A stretch of DNA of 64,000 bases, taken from contig CBDCAS010000022.1 of NCBI GenBank assembly GCA_965214015.1, positions 248,001 through 312,000 of the forward strand, given 5' to 3'. The translations under genes and the position numbers were made by a program. The stretch is from CBDCAS01 sp965214015 (lineage in GTDB: Bacteria > Pseudomonadota > Gammaproteobacteria > Coxiellales > Coxiellaceae). Positions 44,978-54,333 of the stretch are shown here, piece by piece (the first letter of the stretch is position 1; every line of letters starts with the position of its first letter). The notes under the pieces were generated by a model. That model was not told where the DNA came from. It did no database searches and worked only from the letters and a program-made list of their open reading frames with translations.

Positions 44978-45688
44978 CTAAGTTTTATTTTTTGTGTCTA
45001 ATGAAAATGGATTGAAATTTATATTTGATTCAACAACATTTAAGCCAAGCTTACGTTTAAGATAACTCACTAAAAAAGCTACTGGTATGCCACCAATTAT
45101 TGTATAACTTAATCTTACTATAAGATCAGATAAAAATAATTTTTCAATTACAATGATAGGTACAGAACCCCAGAAAGATAATAGAAAGAACACTGCAAGG
45201 GCAATAGCACTACCTAGTAAAGTTGAGAATACACTTCGTAACCAAAAAAAACGTCCTTTTAATAAAATTTTCCATTTAGTCATTAAAATAATGTTTGCAA
45301 ATCTACCAATGAACATTGCTAGTACTGCTGCTGGAGCAGTTTTTAGAATGGGGTCAAATATTGCATCATAATTTGCTTGAGAGTGCCAATAGCTGGGTGA
45401 TGGCAAGTGTACAATAAATACAACAGCAAGTGAGAAAATAATGGTGCTTGCAAAAATCATCCATAACAAATATCTTGATACTTTATAACCATATATTTCA
45501 ACAATAATATCTTCAAGTAAAAAAATAAATGGTAGTATAGCTAATCCACCAGGGCCAACTAGGGGGCCCATAGCAATTAATTTATATGTGACAGGGATAC
45601 CAATTAAATTAATGGTATAATAAAGCATAGTTAGAAATCCTAGCACTTTAGATTTTTTATCGAAGTTTAAAGCGTTATTTGGTTGCAT
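44978..45688 (-). CDS. VUT/YhhQ-family transporter
   Basis: 236 residues with six membrane segments and the family features LPFIFLLEDIIVEIYGYKVSR (about 52-72) and LRSVFSTLLGSAI (about 150). YhhQ proteins import queuosine precursors (preQ0/preQ1). Here the gene is 12 bases from the hydrolase and 20 bases after the giant synthetase in the same orientation, an unusual setting. It may serve the cluster, for example in export or precursor supply, or simply be the cell's queuosine-precursor importer caught in the operon. Confidence 0.82.
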   Translation of the reverse strand: MQPNNALNFDKKSKVLGFLTMLYYTINLIGIPVTYKLIAMGPLVGPGGLAILPFIFLLEDIIVEIYGYKVSRYLLWMIFASTIIFSLAVVFIVHLPSPSYWHSQANYDAIFDPILKTAPAAVLAMFIGRFANIILMTKWKILLKGRFFWLRSVFSTLLGSAIALAVFFLLSFWGSVPIIVIEKLFLSDLIVRLSYTIIGGIPVAFLVSYLKRKLGLNVVESNINFNPFSLDTKNKT

Positions 45689-45708
45689 TACTCTATCCTC
45701 ATTCTCAA

Positions 45709-48700
45709 TTATTTATTGAAAAGTTCTTCAAACATATTGTTATCTTGCATCATACTAATGATATTTTGATGTTTAGCATTGACGTTTATAACTTCAACTG
45801 TATTTGTAATTTCTCCCCAAAAGTTTGTGGCATTATTTTCTACGACCATCTCTAAATCAACAGCGTTAGCTTTATAGAGTTTAATATGGTGATTAGAAAT
45901 CTGAGGTTGATAGTTAATTAACATCTTTAAACGCATCCATAGCATTTTTTTCCATAATTCATCTTCAAAAATATATGATTTATCAAGCTTTTTATACCAT
46001 ATGTTTTTAAATAGTCTAAAGACATTGTATTTTTTAGGATACTTTGCCCAACTATCAAGCATAATAATTTGGTTTACAAAGATTCCTGATTTTTGTAGTT
46101 GGAGTGCCATTTCATAGGCTACGTTTCCACCAAATGACCAACCGCATAGTGTAATTTCGTTAGTTAGATGGTCTTTGAGCATATTGATATAGTATTGAGC
46201 CATATCTTCTATAGAATTGATATCAGAATTAATATCATTTAGAACCTGGTTTTCAACACTAATAATTCTAGTATTAGGAAGGTAAAGCTCAGAAAAGAAA
46301 TTATATTGATAACTACTTCCACTACCAGAATGAATCAATACCAGTATGTTTTGGCCATCTTTTTTAAGGATATTATATGTAGGTAAATTTCTATTATCCT
46401 TTTTAAGAAGAATGGCTATCAATTCCTCAAAATTATTAGATTTATAAAAATCATCTATGCTAATTAATATATTATATCTTATATGTATTTGAGTTATGAT
46501 CCCTAGAGCTATTAATGAGTCACCATCTAAATTAAAAAAATTATCACTTAAATTAACTGAATCCATATCCAAATCTTTCGCTATAATATTTAAAATATCT
46601 TTAATGATTTCTAAATGCTGCATTCCACTGATTAGTATATGCGTTTGACTGTTATTATTTATATTTTCCAATGGTTTATTTTTCTTATGCTCAATATTTA
46701 CATTGTTAGTTTGATTATTAGATTCAAAAAAATATTTTTCTGTATTTTGAAAAATAGCAGTTGAGTCATGCTTTTCTCTGAAATTTGATGCAGTTTTTTC
46801 AGATTTTAATAGTACATGAACGTTGGTACCACCAATGCCAAACGAGCTCACTCCGGCATATAAAACATCTTTGGATAAGTTTACAATTCTCGCGTTAATT
46901 ATAAATTTTTCGGAAAATTCATGACATAGTGGATTCCATTTCTTAAAATTAATTTGTGGCGGGATGATCTTTTGGTTTAAAACTAGAGCTGTTTTAATTA
47001 ATCCACATAAGCCAGCTGCTGCACCTGTATGACCAATATTTGCTTTACTTGCACCAAGATAAGTTATATTTCCATTACTGTTTGTTATTGATTCAGATAA
47101 AGCTTTTAATTCAACTGCATCGCCAATTTTAGTACCTGTGCCGTGAGTTTCTATAAATTTTAATGACTCAGTATTGAAATTTTGGTATATATTTTTTAGA
47201 CAGTTACTTTGCCCTGAAATACTCGGTGCAATGTAACCAACTTTATCATTGCCATCATTATTAATTGAATAACTCTGGATGGTGGCAACTATGCTGTCAC
47301 CATCTTGAATAGCAGCTTCATGTTTTTTAAGTGCAATGGCCACTACAGCAGAACCAGGTACAGTGCCTGACGAGTTTTCATCAAAAGGACAACACTTACC
47401 ATCATTAGACATAATACCATCCGGCTCAAAATAGTATCCAGGCAAATATTCCTCGAGAACCATAGAAGCAGCGCAGACAATGGCAATCTCACATTCATTA
47501 TTTTTTAGACTGTTTATCGCTTGAGTACATGCTGTAAGAGAGCTTGAACAGGCAGTACTCACAGTAACAGCAGGACCATTTAAACCCAGCTTATAAGCAA
47601 TTCGGGTTGCAATAAAGTCTCTAGAATTTCCATATTGAAGATTTCGTTTAACTTGCCAAGGTAAATTATTTTCGTGGATAAGTTTTTTATATTGTGAACT
47701 ATCTATGCTTGCAAATACACCTATATTTTGATTTTTGATTGTAGTTTCAATGTTTGCATTTAGTAAACACGCGTAACAAATTTCTAACAACATTCGTTGT
47801 TGTGGATCAATATATTTTGCCTCTGAAGGTGAGATTTTAAAAAATTTAGCATCAAAAATATATGGATTATTCAGTACACCCGCAATGGGTATAAAAGATT
47901 CATCATACTTTGATAAACTCACGGATGTATTGAAATTTGTTAGGCAATTCTTTCCATCAAGTAAATTTTGCCAAAAATATGAGATGTTATCAGCGTCTGG
48001 AAATTTACCAGCCATACCAATTATTGCAACAGTTTGATTATCTGATGTATTCCTTGATAGTTTTGTGATTTCATCGGTGTTTACTTGTGATGGATTATGT
48101 AGATAATGATTAAGTTTTTCTATGCTAGGATAGTTAAAAATATCTATTACACTAATCGATTTTTGAAGTGCTGCAGAAAGTTCGGCGGCTAGTTGAACGG
48201 CTAATATTGAATTCCCACCAATTTCAAAGAAATTATCATCAAGTTCAGAAGTCTCATGTTTCAGCAATTTTTCCCAGATATGTCTGATTATGTTAATATC
48301 AGTATTCACAGGCCATTTTTTTATATTTTTTTGCTTCTTCTTTGCTTTGCTATCTAAATAGGATTTAAGATTCTTAAAGTCTATTTTTCCATTCGTTGTT
48401 TTTGGAAGTTTTGCAATTATTTCAAAGCGACTAGGAAGCATGTATATCGGTAGCTTCATACTGGCGAAATTCTTGAGTGCTCTAATTAAGTCAGTTTCAT
48501 CTGCCATTGGTAGTTGCAAGATTGGCAACTTGTTAATTTGATTGATAGACTTCCTACTAGCAAATACTATAAATAAATTTGTTTCAGTCAAAGAGTCAAT
48601 TTTATAACAATGTAGATTATATCCTTTTATTGTTAACAATTCTTTTATGGGAGTAAGTCTACTATCAACATTATTGACTTCAATGACAATCGTTTGGATG

Positions 48701-51700
48701 ATATTCCAGTGGTTATTTTTGATGCCAAGCAATATATCAAGCTCAGAACCTTCTGAATCTATTTTTAATAAATCAATTTGTTTGATATAGTGCTTCTCAA
48801 TTTGATCTGATAATGTTTCGACATTACATTCAATAGATTTAGATTTTAATTTATAATTGACAATATCATTTTTTAAATGATTGTTATCAATATTTAGCGA
48901 AGACTTCAATAAATATTTCTGTTCGTCAGTATAGTTATATAATGTTGACATCGATGTTACATTTTCGAAATATGTAAATCGTTTTGTGCCAGATCTATTT
49001 GATAAACCTACAGTATTGATAGTGAGGTTAAGACTATATAGATTTTTATTAGTGTTAATACACTCGCAAAGTGGCGCAAAAGGTTCATAAGCATATATCT
49101 TTGCTTTGCTATTCATCAAGCCAACAAATAAGGAAAATAGCCCTATATTTGCACCCACATCAAAAATAACAGAATCATCACTAATTTCTGTTTTACATCT
49201 CAAATAATCTTGATTAATGAAAATTTCTTTGTATAAAGAAAGTGTTTCGCTTGGATTTATATCAGAGACTAGTAAACCATTAGGTAATTTTGTTTTATGG
49301 GTAAAATCACTATTTTGTAGGCTCATAAGGTTGAGTATTGGCCTTGCTAAAGTATGGCTTGGGACAACAAATACAATCAGTGATTTTTGAGAATCATTTT
49401 CATCATCAACATATATAGCTATATCATCAATATATTCAGAGGTAGCCAATATTGATTCTATCTCCTTCAACTCTATACGGTAACCTCTAATCTTTACCTG
49501 TGAATCATTGCGACCAATATATGACACTAAAGAATTATTATCTTTAATCGCAATATCACCTGTTTTATAAAATGATTTATCAGTGTAATTTGTTAATCTT
49601 AAAAATTGATCTTCAGTGAATTTTTTGTTGTTGATATATCCTTGTGCTACACAGTTTCCATAAATATATATTTCTCCAAAAAATCCAGGTGGAACTTCTA
49701 ATTTTCTTTCATCTAAAAGTAGTATTGAATTACCATATAGTGGTTTCCCAATTGGTGTGCCAATTCTATTTTCACGTATCACGTACTCATCAAGAAACTG
49801 GTAAGTGACATGTATCGTTCCTTCGGTAATACCATACATGTTAACTAAATATGGAATTTGAGAAGAAAAGTAATTAAACCAATTTAGAATTACTTGATTA
49901 TTAATTGCTTCACCACCAAAAATTATATACCGAAGCGGTAGCACTTTCTCATACCGCTGTTTAATAGCCTGCTGTGAGAAAATGCTAAATGCTGTTGGTG
50001 TTTGATTAAGTATGGTAATATTTTTGTCGATTATTAGCTGGTATAAATGATCAGGTGATTGAATGGTGATTTTACTTGGGATAACTAGCTTAGAACCATG
50101 TAGTAATGCTCCAAAAATTTCCCAGATTGAAAAGTCAAAAGAGTATGAATGATATAGTAGCCAGCAATCATTGGAATTAAAATCAAATAGTTTACTAGAT
50201 TGAGAAAATAAATTTGCTAAGTTTGCATGATTTACCATTACTCCTTTAGGTAGTCCTGTGCTACCAGAAGTATAAATGATATATGCGATGTCAGATTGTT
50301 TTGCATCTATTAAATAGAGTGGTGAATAGGTTGATAATTTTGAAAAACAATCTTTCATACTTATTCTTGATGTAAAATTCAAGCTATCTGGAAGTGTTTT
50401 AGAATATAAAATGGTTTTTGAATTTGAGTTATTTAGTATGTATACGAGCCTTTCCGATGGTGTAGATGGATGAATTGGAACATAAACACACTTAGCTTTT
50501 AATATACCTAATATTGCGATAATTAAATCAATTGTGTGTGATGAGTAAATGGCTATTTTATCATTTGGTTTGAAATCGCTTGATAGTAGATAGTTAGCAA
50601 ATCTTGAGGATAAGGATTCTAGGTTAGAATAAGAAATTGAATCATCACAATGTTCAATTGCAGTGGCTAATGGGTATTTATTGGCTGTATTGGTAAATAA
50701 ATGCAAAATTGTTTTATTATCACCATTCAAGTATGGATTATTAATACCCTTAAGATTTTGTTGTTCTATTAGTGGGATATTTCCAAGAAGAGAATTTACA
50801 TTTGATAAGACGTAATCAATTACAAATAAAAATGAATGAAATAGTGATTGTATAGTTGTCTGAGAGAATTTATCTGGATTAAATTCAATGAGTACTTTGG
50901 GGGAATTGTTTTGTATCTTTATAAAAAAAGTCAAATCAAATTTGTAATTATTATAGGGTATAGATATTTTTTTTGTGCTGATTCCTTTGAAATTGAGTGA
51001 TGGTGCTTCATCTACAGTGAATGCAATATTAAACAATTGCCTAAATTCTTCTTTATTAAAACAAGAATATGATTGAATTTTCTCGTGGGAAACATACGAA
51101 TTATAATACAATTTTCTTAATTTTTTTTCTGTATCTTTAAGATAATCAAAAAAATTTATGTCATCATCAATATTACACTTATATGGTAGCAAATTAATAA
51201 ATAGCCCAAACATATTAGAGAAATCACTATTCACTCTAGTGGTTATAGGAGTGGTAATGTAAAAAGTTTTCTGATTTATCAGCCTAGATATAATCAGATT
51301 AAAAGTGGATATAAATAGAGTATATAATGTAATGCCATTATTTTTTGAAAATAAATTAGATTTATCTATGAATGATTGGTTGAGATCAAAATCTATGGCG
51401 CAAATGATTTTGGTGTTGTCTGTAATTCTCACTGAGCCAGACTGCTCTGGCAATCTGATCAGCGCATTTATATCGTTGAGACAAGCCATCCAGTATTTTT
51501 TTTGTTTTTTAGAATATTGACTACTATTCAAATAATTTTGGTATTGTATATATTGACTATATTTTAAAAAATTTTTTTCATTTTCTTGGTTGTTATAATA
51601 ATCACTTAATAATTTACAAAAAATAATTAGTGATTTTGAGTCTACTATTATATGATGAAAAATACAGCATAATATGTAGCGAATTTCAGTTTTAAATAAA

Positions 51701-52332
51701 GTAATTCGATATAATGGAGCTTCATTTAAATTAAACTCATGTCTCACAGCATAATTTATTGCCTCATCTACAGCATCATCATTTATTTTTTTAATAAAAT
51801 AGTTCATAGGTGTATATTTGTGAATTTGTAATTGAGTGTCGTTATTATTTGAGAAGATGCTAGCATTTAGTAATTGCTGACTAGTTATAATTTTTTTCAA
51901 AGCATTATGCAATTTTGACTCATTTAGCTCATTCTGTATTTCACAAATTAGTGGTATGTTATAAGTACTCTTATCAATAGCTACATTATGTGAAAGCCAA
52001 ATTTGTTTTTGCTCGAATGAAAGATTGTATTTTTTTGTTTGATGAGAAAAATATCTAGGTTTAATATTAAATTTAGGATGTCGTTGATAAAATTGAATAA
52101 GATTAGTAAATCTACTAATCGAGTTGTCTTTTATAAAAAATCGTATATCAATTTTAATATTATATATATTTTCAATTTTTGTAATAAGTTCAATCAATAG
52201 TATGGAGCTACCACCTAGATAGAAAAAACTATCATCATCTTGGATACTGTTAGGAGAAATATGCAGGATATTTCCTATAATATCTTTTATTGTTTTAGCT
52301 ATATCCCTTTTACTTAATAAGCCACTATGCAT
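45709..52332 (-). CDS. Hybrid NRPS/PKS synthetase: T-C-A(FkbM)-T-KS-T-TE
   Basis: The start is ATG 52332 (MHSGLLSKRD), preceded by GAGGTGG; the frame is open ten codons further but inside the previous gene. 2207 residues. Order: carrier (GGSS about 40), condensation (HHIIVDS about 225), adenylation (YTSGSTGLPKG about 687; GRNDSQVKIRGYR), an FkbM methyltransferase inserted after motif A8 (FDVGANIGLFS about 1054; KIDSEGSELD about 1190), A10 (TTNGKID about 1314), carrier (EIGGNS about 1373), ketosynthase (TACSSS about 1600, HGTGT, NIGH), carrier (DGDSL about 1933) and thioesterase (GWSFGG about 2066). There is no acyltransferase. The adenylation code, by hand, is DFWNIGMIHK, one change from threonine. 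All catalytic residues seen are intact. Confidence 0.9.
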   Translation of the reverse strand: MHSGLLSKRDIAKTIKDIIGNILHISPNSIQDDDSFFYLGGSSILLIELITKIENIYNIKIDIRFFIKDNSISRFTNLIQFYQRHPKFNIKPRYFSHQTKKYNLSFEQKQIWLSHNVAIDKSTYNIPLICEIQNELNESKLHNALKKIITSQQLLNASIFSNNNDTQLQIHKYTPMNYFIKKINDDAVDEAINYAVRHEFNLNEAPLYRITLFKTEIRYILCCIFHHIIVDSKSLIIFCKLLSDYYNNQENEKNFLKYSQYIQYQNYLNSSQYSKKQKKYWMACLNDINALIRLPEQSGSVRITDNTKIICAIDFDLNQSFIDKSNLFSKNNGITLYTLFISTFNLIISRLINQKTFYITTPITTRVNSDFSNMFGLFINLLPYKCNIDDDINFFDYLKDTEKKLRKLYYNSYVSHEKIQSYSCFNKEEFRQLFNIAFTVDEAPSLNFKGISTKKISIPYNNYKFDLTFFIKIQNNSPKVLIEFNPDKFSQTTIQSLFHSFLFVIDYVLSNVNSLLGNIPLIEQQNLKGINNPYLNGDNKTILHLFTNTANKYPLATAIEHCDDSISYSNLESLSSRFANYLLSSDFKPNDKIAIYSSHTIDLIIAILGILKAKCVYVPIHPSTPSERLVYILNNSNSKTILYSKTLPDSLNFTSRISMKDCFSKLSTYSPLYLIDAKQSDIAYIIYTSGSTGLPKGVMVNHANLANLFSQSSKLFDFNSNDCWLLYHSYSFDFSIWEIFGALLHGSKLVIPSKITIQSPDHLYQLIIDKNITILNQTPTAFSIFSQQAIKQRYEKVLPLRYIIFGGEAINNQVILNWFNYFSSQIPYLVNMYGITEGTIHVTYQFLDEYVIRENRIGTPIGKPLYGNSILLLDERKLEVPPGFFGEIYIYGNCVAQGYINNKKFTEDQFLRLTNYTDKSFYKTGDIAIKDNNSLVSYIGRNDSQVKIRGYRIELKEIESILATSEYIDDIAIYVDDENDSQKSLIVFVVPSHTLARPILNLMSLQNSDFTHKTKLPNGLLVSDINPSETLSLYKEIFINQDYLRCKTEISDDSVIFDVGANIGLFSLFVGLMNSKAKIYAYEPFAPLCECINTNKNLYSLNLTINTVGLSNRSGTKRFTYFENVTSMSTLYNYTDEQKYLLKSSLNIDNNHLKNDIVNYKLKSKSIECNVETLSDQIEKHYIKQIDLLKIDSEGSELDILLGIKNNHWNIIQTIVIEVNNVDSRLTPIKELLTIKGYNLHCYKIDSLTETNLFIVFASRKSINQINKLPILQLPMADETDLIRALKNFASMKLPIYMLPSRFEIIAKLPKTTNGKIDFKNLKSYLDSKAKKKQKNIKKWPVNTDINIIRHIWEKLLKHETSELDDNFFEIGGNSILAVQLAAELSAALQKSISVIDIFNYPSIEKLNHYLHNPSQVNTDEITKLSRNTSDNQTVAIIGMAGKFPDADNISYFWQNLLDGKNCLTNFNTSVSLSKYDESFIPIAGVLNNPYIFDAKFFKISPSEAKYIDPQQRMLLEICYACLLNANIETTIKNQNIGVFASIDSSQYKKLIHENNLPWQVKRNLQYGNSRDFIATRIAYKLGLNGPAVTVSTACSSSLTACTQAINSLKNNECEIAIVCAASMVLEEYLPGYYFEPDGIMSNDGKCCPFDENSSGTVPGSAVVAIALKKHEAAIQDGDSIVATIQSYSINNDGNDKVGYIAPSISGQSNCLKNIYQNFNTESLKFIETHGTGTKIGDAVELKALSESITNSNGNITYLGASKANIGHTGAAAGLCGLIKTALVLNQKIIPPQINFKKWNPLCHEFSEKFIINARIVNLSKDVLYAGVSSFGIGGTNVHVLLKSEKTASNFREKHDSTAIFQNTEKYFFESNNQTNNVNIEHKKNKPLENINNNSQTHILISGMQHLEIIKDILNIIAKDLDMDSVNLSDNFFNLDGDSLIALGIITQIHIRYNILISIDDFYKSNNFEELIAILLKKDNRNLPTYNILKKDGQNILVLIHSGSGSSYQYNFFSELYLPNTRIISVENQVLNDINSDINSIEDMAQYYINMLKDHLTNEITLCGWSFGGNVAYEMALQLQKSGIFVNQIIMLDSWAKYPKKYNVFRLFKNIWYKKLDKSYIFEDELWKKMLWMRLKMLINYQPQISNHHIKLYKANAVDLEMVVENNATNFWGEITNTVEVINVNAKHQNIISMMQDNNMFEELFNK

Positions 52333-53632
52333 ATTTTTCCACCTCAAAATTACCATCTGCAACTGATTGACATAAATTTATATAGTTGTTAAAAAATGTA
52401 GTTACAAATTTTTCGCTTAGTAGTGGGCTTGTGTATGCTAAGCTGATATTAAGTTTGTCGTTGATAGTTAATATGTGTAATACAAAAATTCCCAAACCTG
52501 CATGTAATGATGTTGAAAAGAATACATCCTTGAATAAGAGTGATTTAATTAGGTTTTGATTAATTGATACATTCCCAATATTTGATATGGCTATGCCTCC
52601 CATAAATTTAGTTGTATGTGGTTCAAATTTATCAACTATTTTTTTCTTAAGTTCTAAAAAACTGAACTCATTGATGTTTTTAAGTTGACCATAGCCTACT
52701 TGTAATTCTCTAGCATAGAGTCTTGCAATTTCGAGCAAATTTTTTCCTTTATAATCTGATACTAATGATCGAATGATACCAATAAAACAGCCAATTTCAT
52801 CCGAATAGAATTGTTTTTTTGAGATTTTAGTTAGATCCAAAGGGGTATGTATTAGTAACTTTTCAAGTTGTGGATAAATATATGCAATAGTTTGTATTGC
52901 TATGGCACTTAATAATTGATTAATAGAAATCTTAAGTTTTAGGCAAATATTTTTTAGTTTTGAAGTTTTAATAATTTTATCATCATTAAGTAATATTTTT
53001 GTCTGTTGATTTGTAATATCGCATGATTGATTGACAGCCCAACTTTTTAAAAACTTTTCTGCTTCAATTTGATTAAAGGAATTATTTTGGTTTATATTGA
53101 TATTATTCTCAATATTTTGGTAGATAAATTTATTCTTTTTATTATCTTTTGGTGTTTGTATTGATTTAAAATAATTTAATATTTTCACAATTGATCTACC
53201 ATCAAAGATCGAATGATGGAAGGTAAGGAGTAAATGTAGTTTATTTACTGATTTAAGTATTTTTGCTTTCCACATGGACTTTGAAGTGTTTATTGGAGTA
53301 TTTATCTCATTCTCTATAAATTGTTTAATAGAGTAAGCTGGGTCTTGGTCAATATTAATAATTTGTATATCTATTTTATCAAATGTAACATGATTCACAA
53401 AATATGCTATCCCTTTAATTTCCTTTATTTTCAGTTGTGTAGCGGTAAAATGATTGTGCATACTATTAAGTAATTTAAGCAAAAAATTGTCTATAATTGA
53501 CTTATCAAGTTCTATAATGACTACTACATTACGTAAAATATTAGCTGATGAGCTTAAAATATAATGTAAAGCTTCCATTTGACCTAAAGGGCGATATTTT
53601 TGATGACTAATGAGTTTATTACACTTATTCAT
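52325..53632 (-). CDS. Stand-alone condensation-domain/acyltransferase protein
   Basis: 435 residues of the condensation-enzyme superfamily (NRPS C domain, PapA5-like). The active site is HHSIFDG near residue 139, with both histidines, Asp and Gly present. DEIGCFIGII around 280 and ISNIGN around 345 fit the C-terminal half. No carrier or adenylation domain is attached. The stop overlaps the synthetase start by eight bases, so the two are made together. It may offload or acylate the product, or supply the starter unit to the N-terminal carrier of the synthetase. Confidence 0.82.
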   Translation of the reverse strand: MNKCNKLISHQKYRPLGQMEALHYILSSSANILRNVVVIIELDKSIIDNFLLKLLNSMHNHFTATQLKIKEIKGIAYFVNHVTFDKIDIQIINIDQDPAYSIKQFIENEINTPINTSKSMWKAKILKSVNKLHLLLTFHHSIFDGRSIVKILNYFKSIQTPKDNKKNKFIYQNIENNININQNNSFNQIEAEKFLKSWAVNQSCDITNQQTKILLNDDKIIKTSKLKNICLKLKISINQLLSAIAIQTIAYIYPQLEKLLIHTPLDLTKISKKQFYSDEIGCFIGIIRSLVSDYKGKNLLEIARLYARELQVGYGQLKNINEFSFLELKKKIVDKFEPHTTKFMGGIAISNIGNVSINQNLIKSLLFKDVFFSTSLHAGLGIFVLHILTINDKLNISLAYTSPLLSEKFVTTFFNNYINLCQSVADGNFEVEKYA

Positions 53633-53646
53633 TATATTATTTTACT

Positions 53647-53802
53647 CTATTTTTTTGTAAGTAGATCAACTGCTGTGATACAATCAGCTATTGTAGAACT
53701 TCTCTTAATTGCACAATGTTTCACGATATCCTCACAGGCATTACCGATATGTTGTTGACATTTTATATTTTTACTTAAATCTAAATGATAGTTCGTATTC
53801 AA
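53647..53802 (-). CDS. Possible 51-residue cysteine-containing peptide
   Basis: A frame from TTG 53802 to TAG at 53647 fills the gap between two cluster genes. The predicted peptide has four cysteines (IKCQQH, NACED, KHCAIK, ADCIT) in a 37-residue stretch. There is no ATG and no clear ribosome-binding site, so expression is doubtful. It could be a decayed small gene of the cluster. Confidence 0.25.
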   Translation of the reverse strand: MNTNYHLDLSKNIKCQQHIGNACEDIVKHCAIKRSSTIADCITAVDLLTKK

Positions 53803-53820
53803 ATTATTTATCTTTGCTTT

Positions 53821-54333
53821 TTAAATCTTTTTATCTTGACTATTTATTTTGTTTAATAAGGATTTTTTTTGTTTTTTTTCTTCTGTAATTGCTTCAGATG
53901 CGATAGTATATCCTACTGTTTTTGCATCTTCTGAGTTCATATTCAAAATAATACCTGTTTCTCTGGTTATTTCTTCAGCTGTTTTTACTATTATTTTTTT
54001 CTCTCCTTTCTTTTTAAGAATGAAATTAATTTTTTCATTCTGGGAAAGTTTACGGGCAAGGATTTTATATTTTGGGCCATTAATGCCTAGATAGCCTAAA
54101 TAGGTTAATGTTCTAACATCCCTAGGGGAAAACTGGTCAACTAGGTTATCATTAGCTAATATTTCTTCTGGTTTAGCGTTGAATGTAATATTTTTGTTAA
54201 TTAATTTTATTACTATTATGTATTGTTCATTCTCTTCGAGAATATCAATTAACTTATAGTGTGGCTTATAGATGTTTTTTTCTTGCTCATTTTTGATATA
54301 TTTTATAAGTTTTTTAACGATAGCTGTAATCAT
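53821..54333 (-). CDS. Hypothetical protein coupled to the S24/XRE regulator
   Basis: 170 residues, basic and soluble, with a Lys-rich tail (EEKKQKKSLLNKINSQDKK). FSPRDVRTLTYLGYLG near 90 is its most distinctive part. No family is recognised. Its start overlaps the stop of the S24/XRE regulator by four bases, so the two are translated together. It may be a partner that binds or modulates the regulator. Confidence 0.65.
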   Translation of the reverse strand: MITAIVKKLIKYIKNEQEKNIYKPHYKLIDILEENEQYIIVIKLINKNITFNAKPEEILANDNLVDQFSPRDVRTLTYLGYLGINGPKYKILARKLSQNEKINFILKKKGEKKIIVKTAEEITRETGIILNMNSEDAKTVGYTIASEAITEEKKQKKSLLNKINSQDKKI

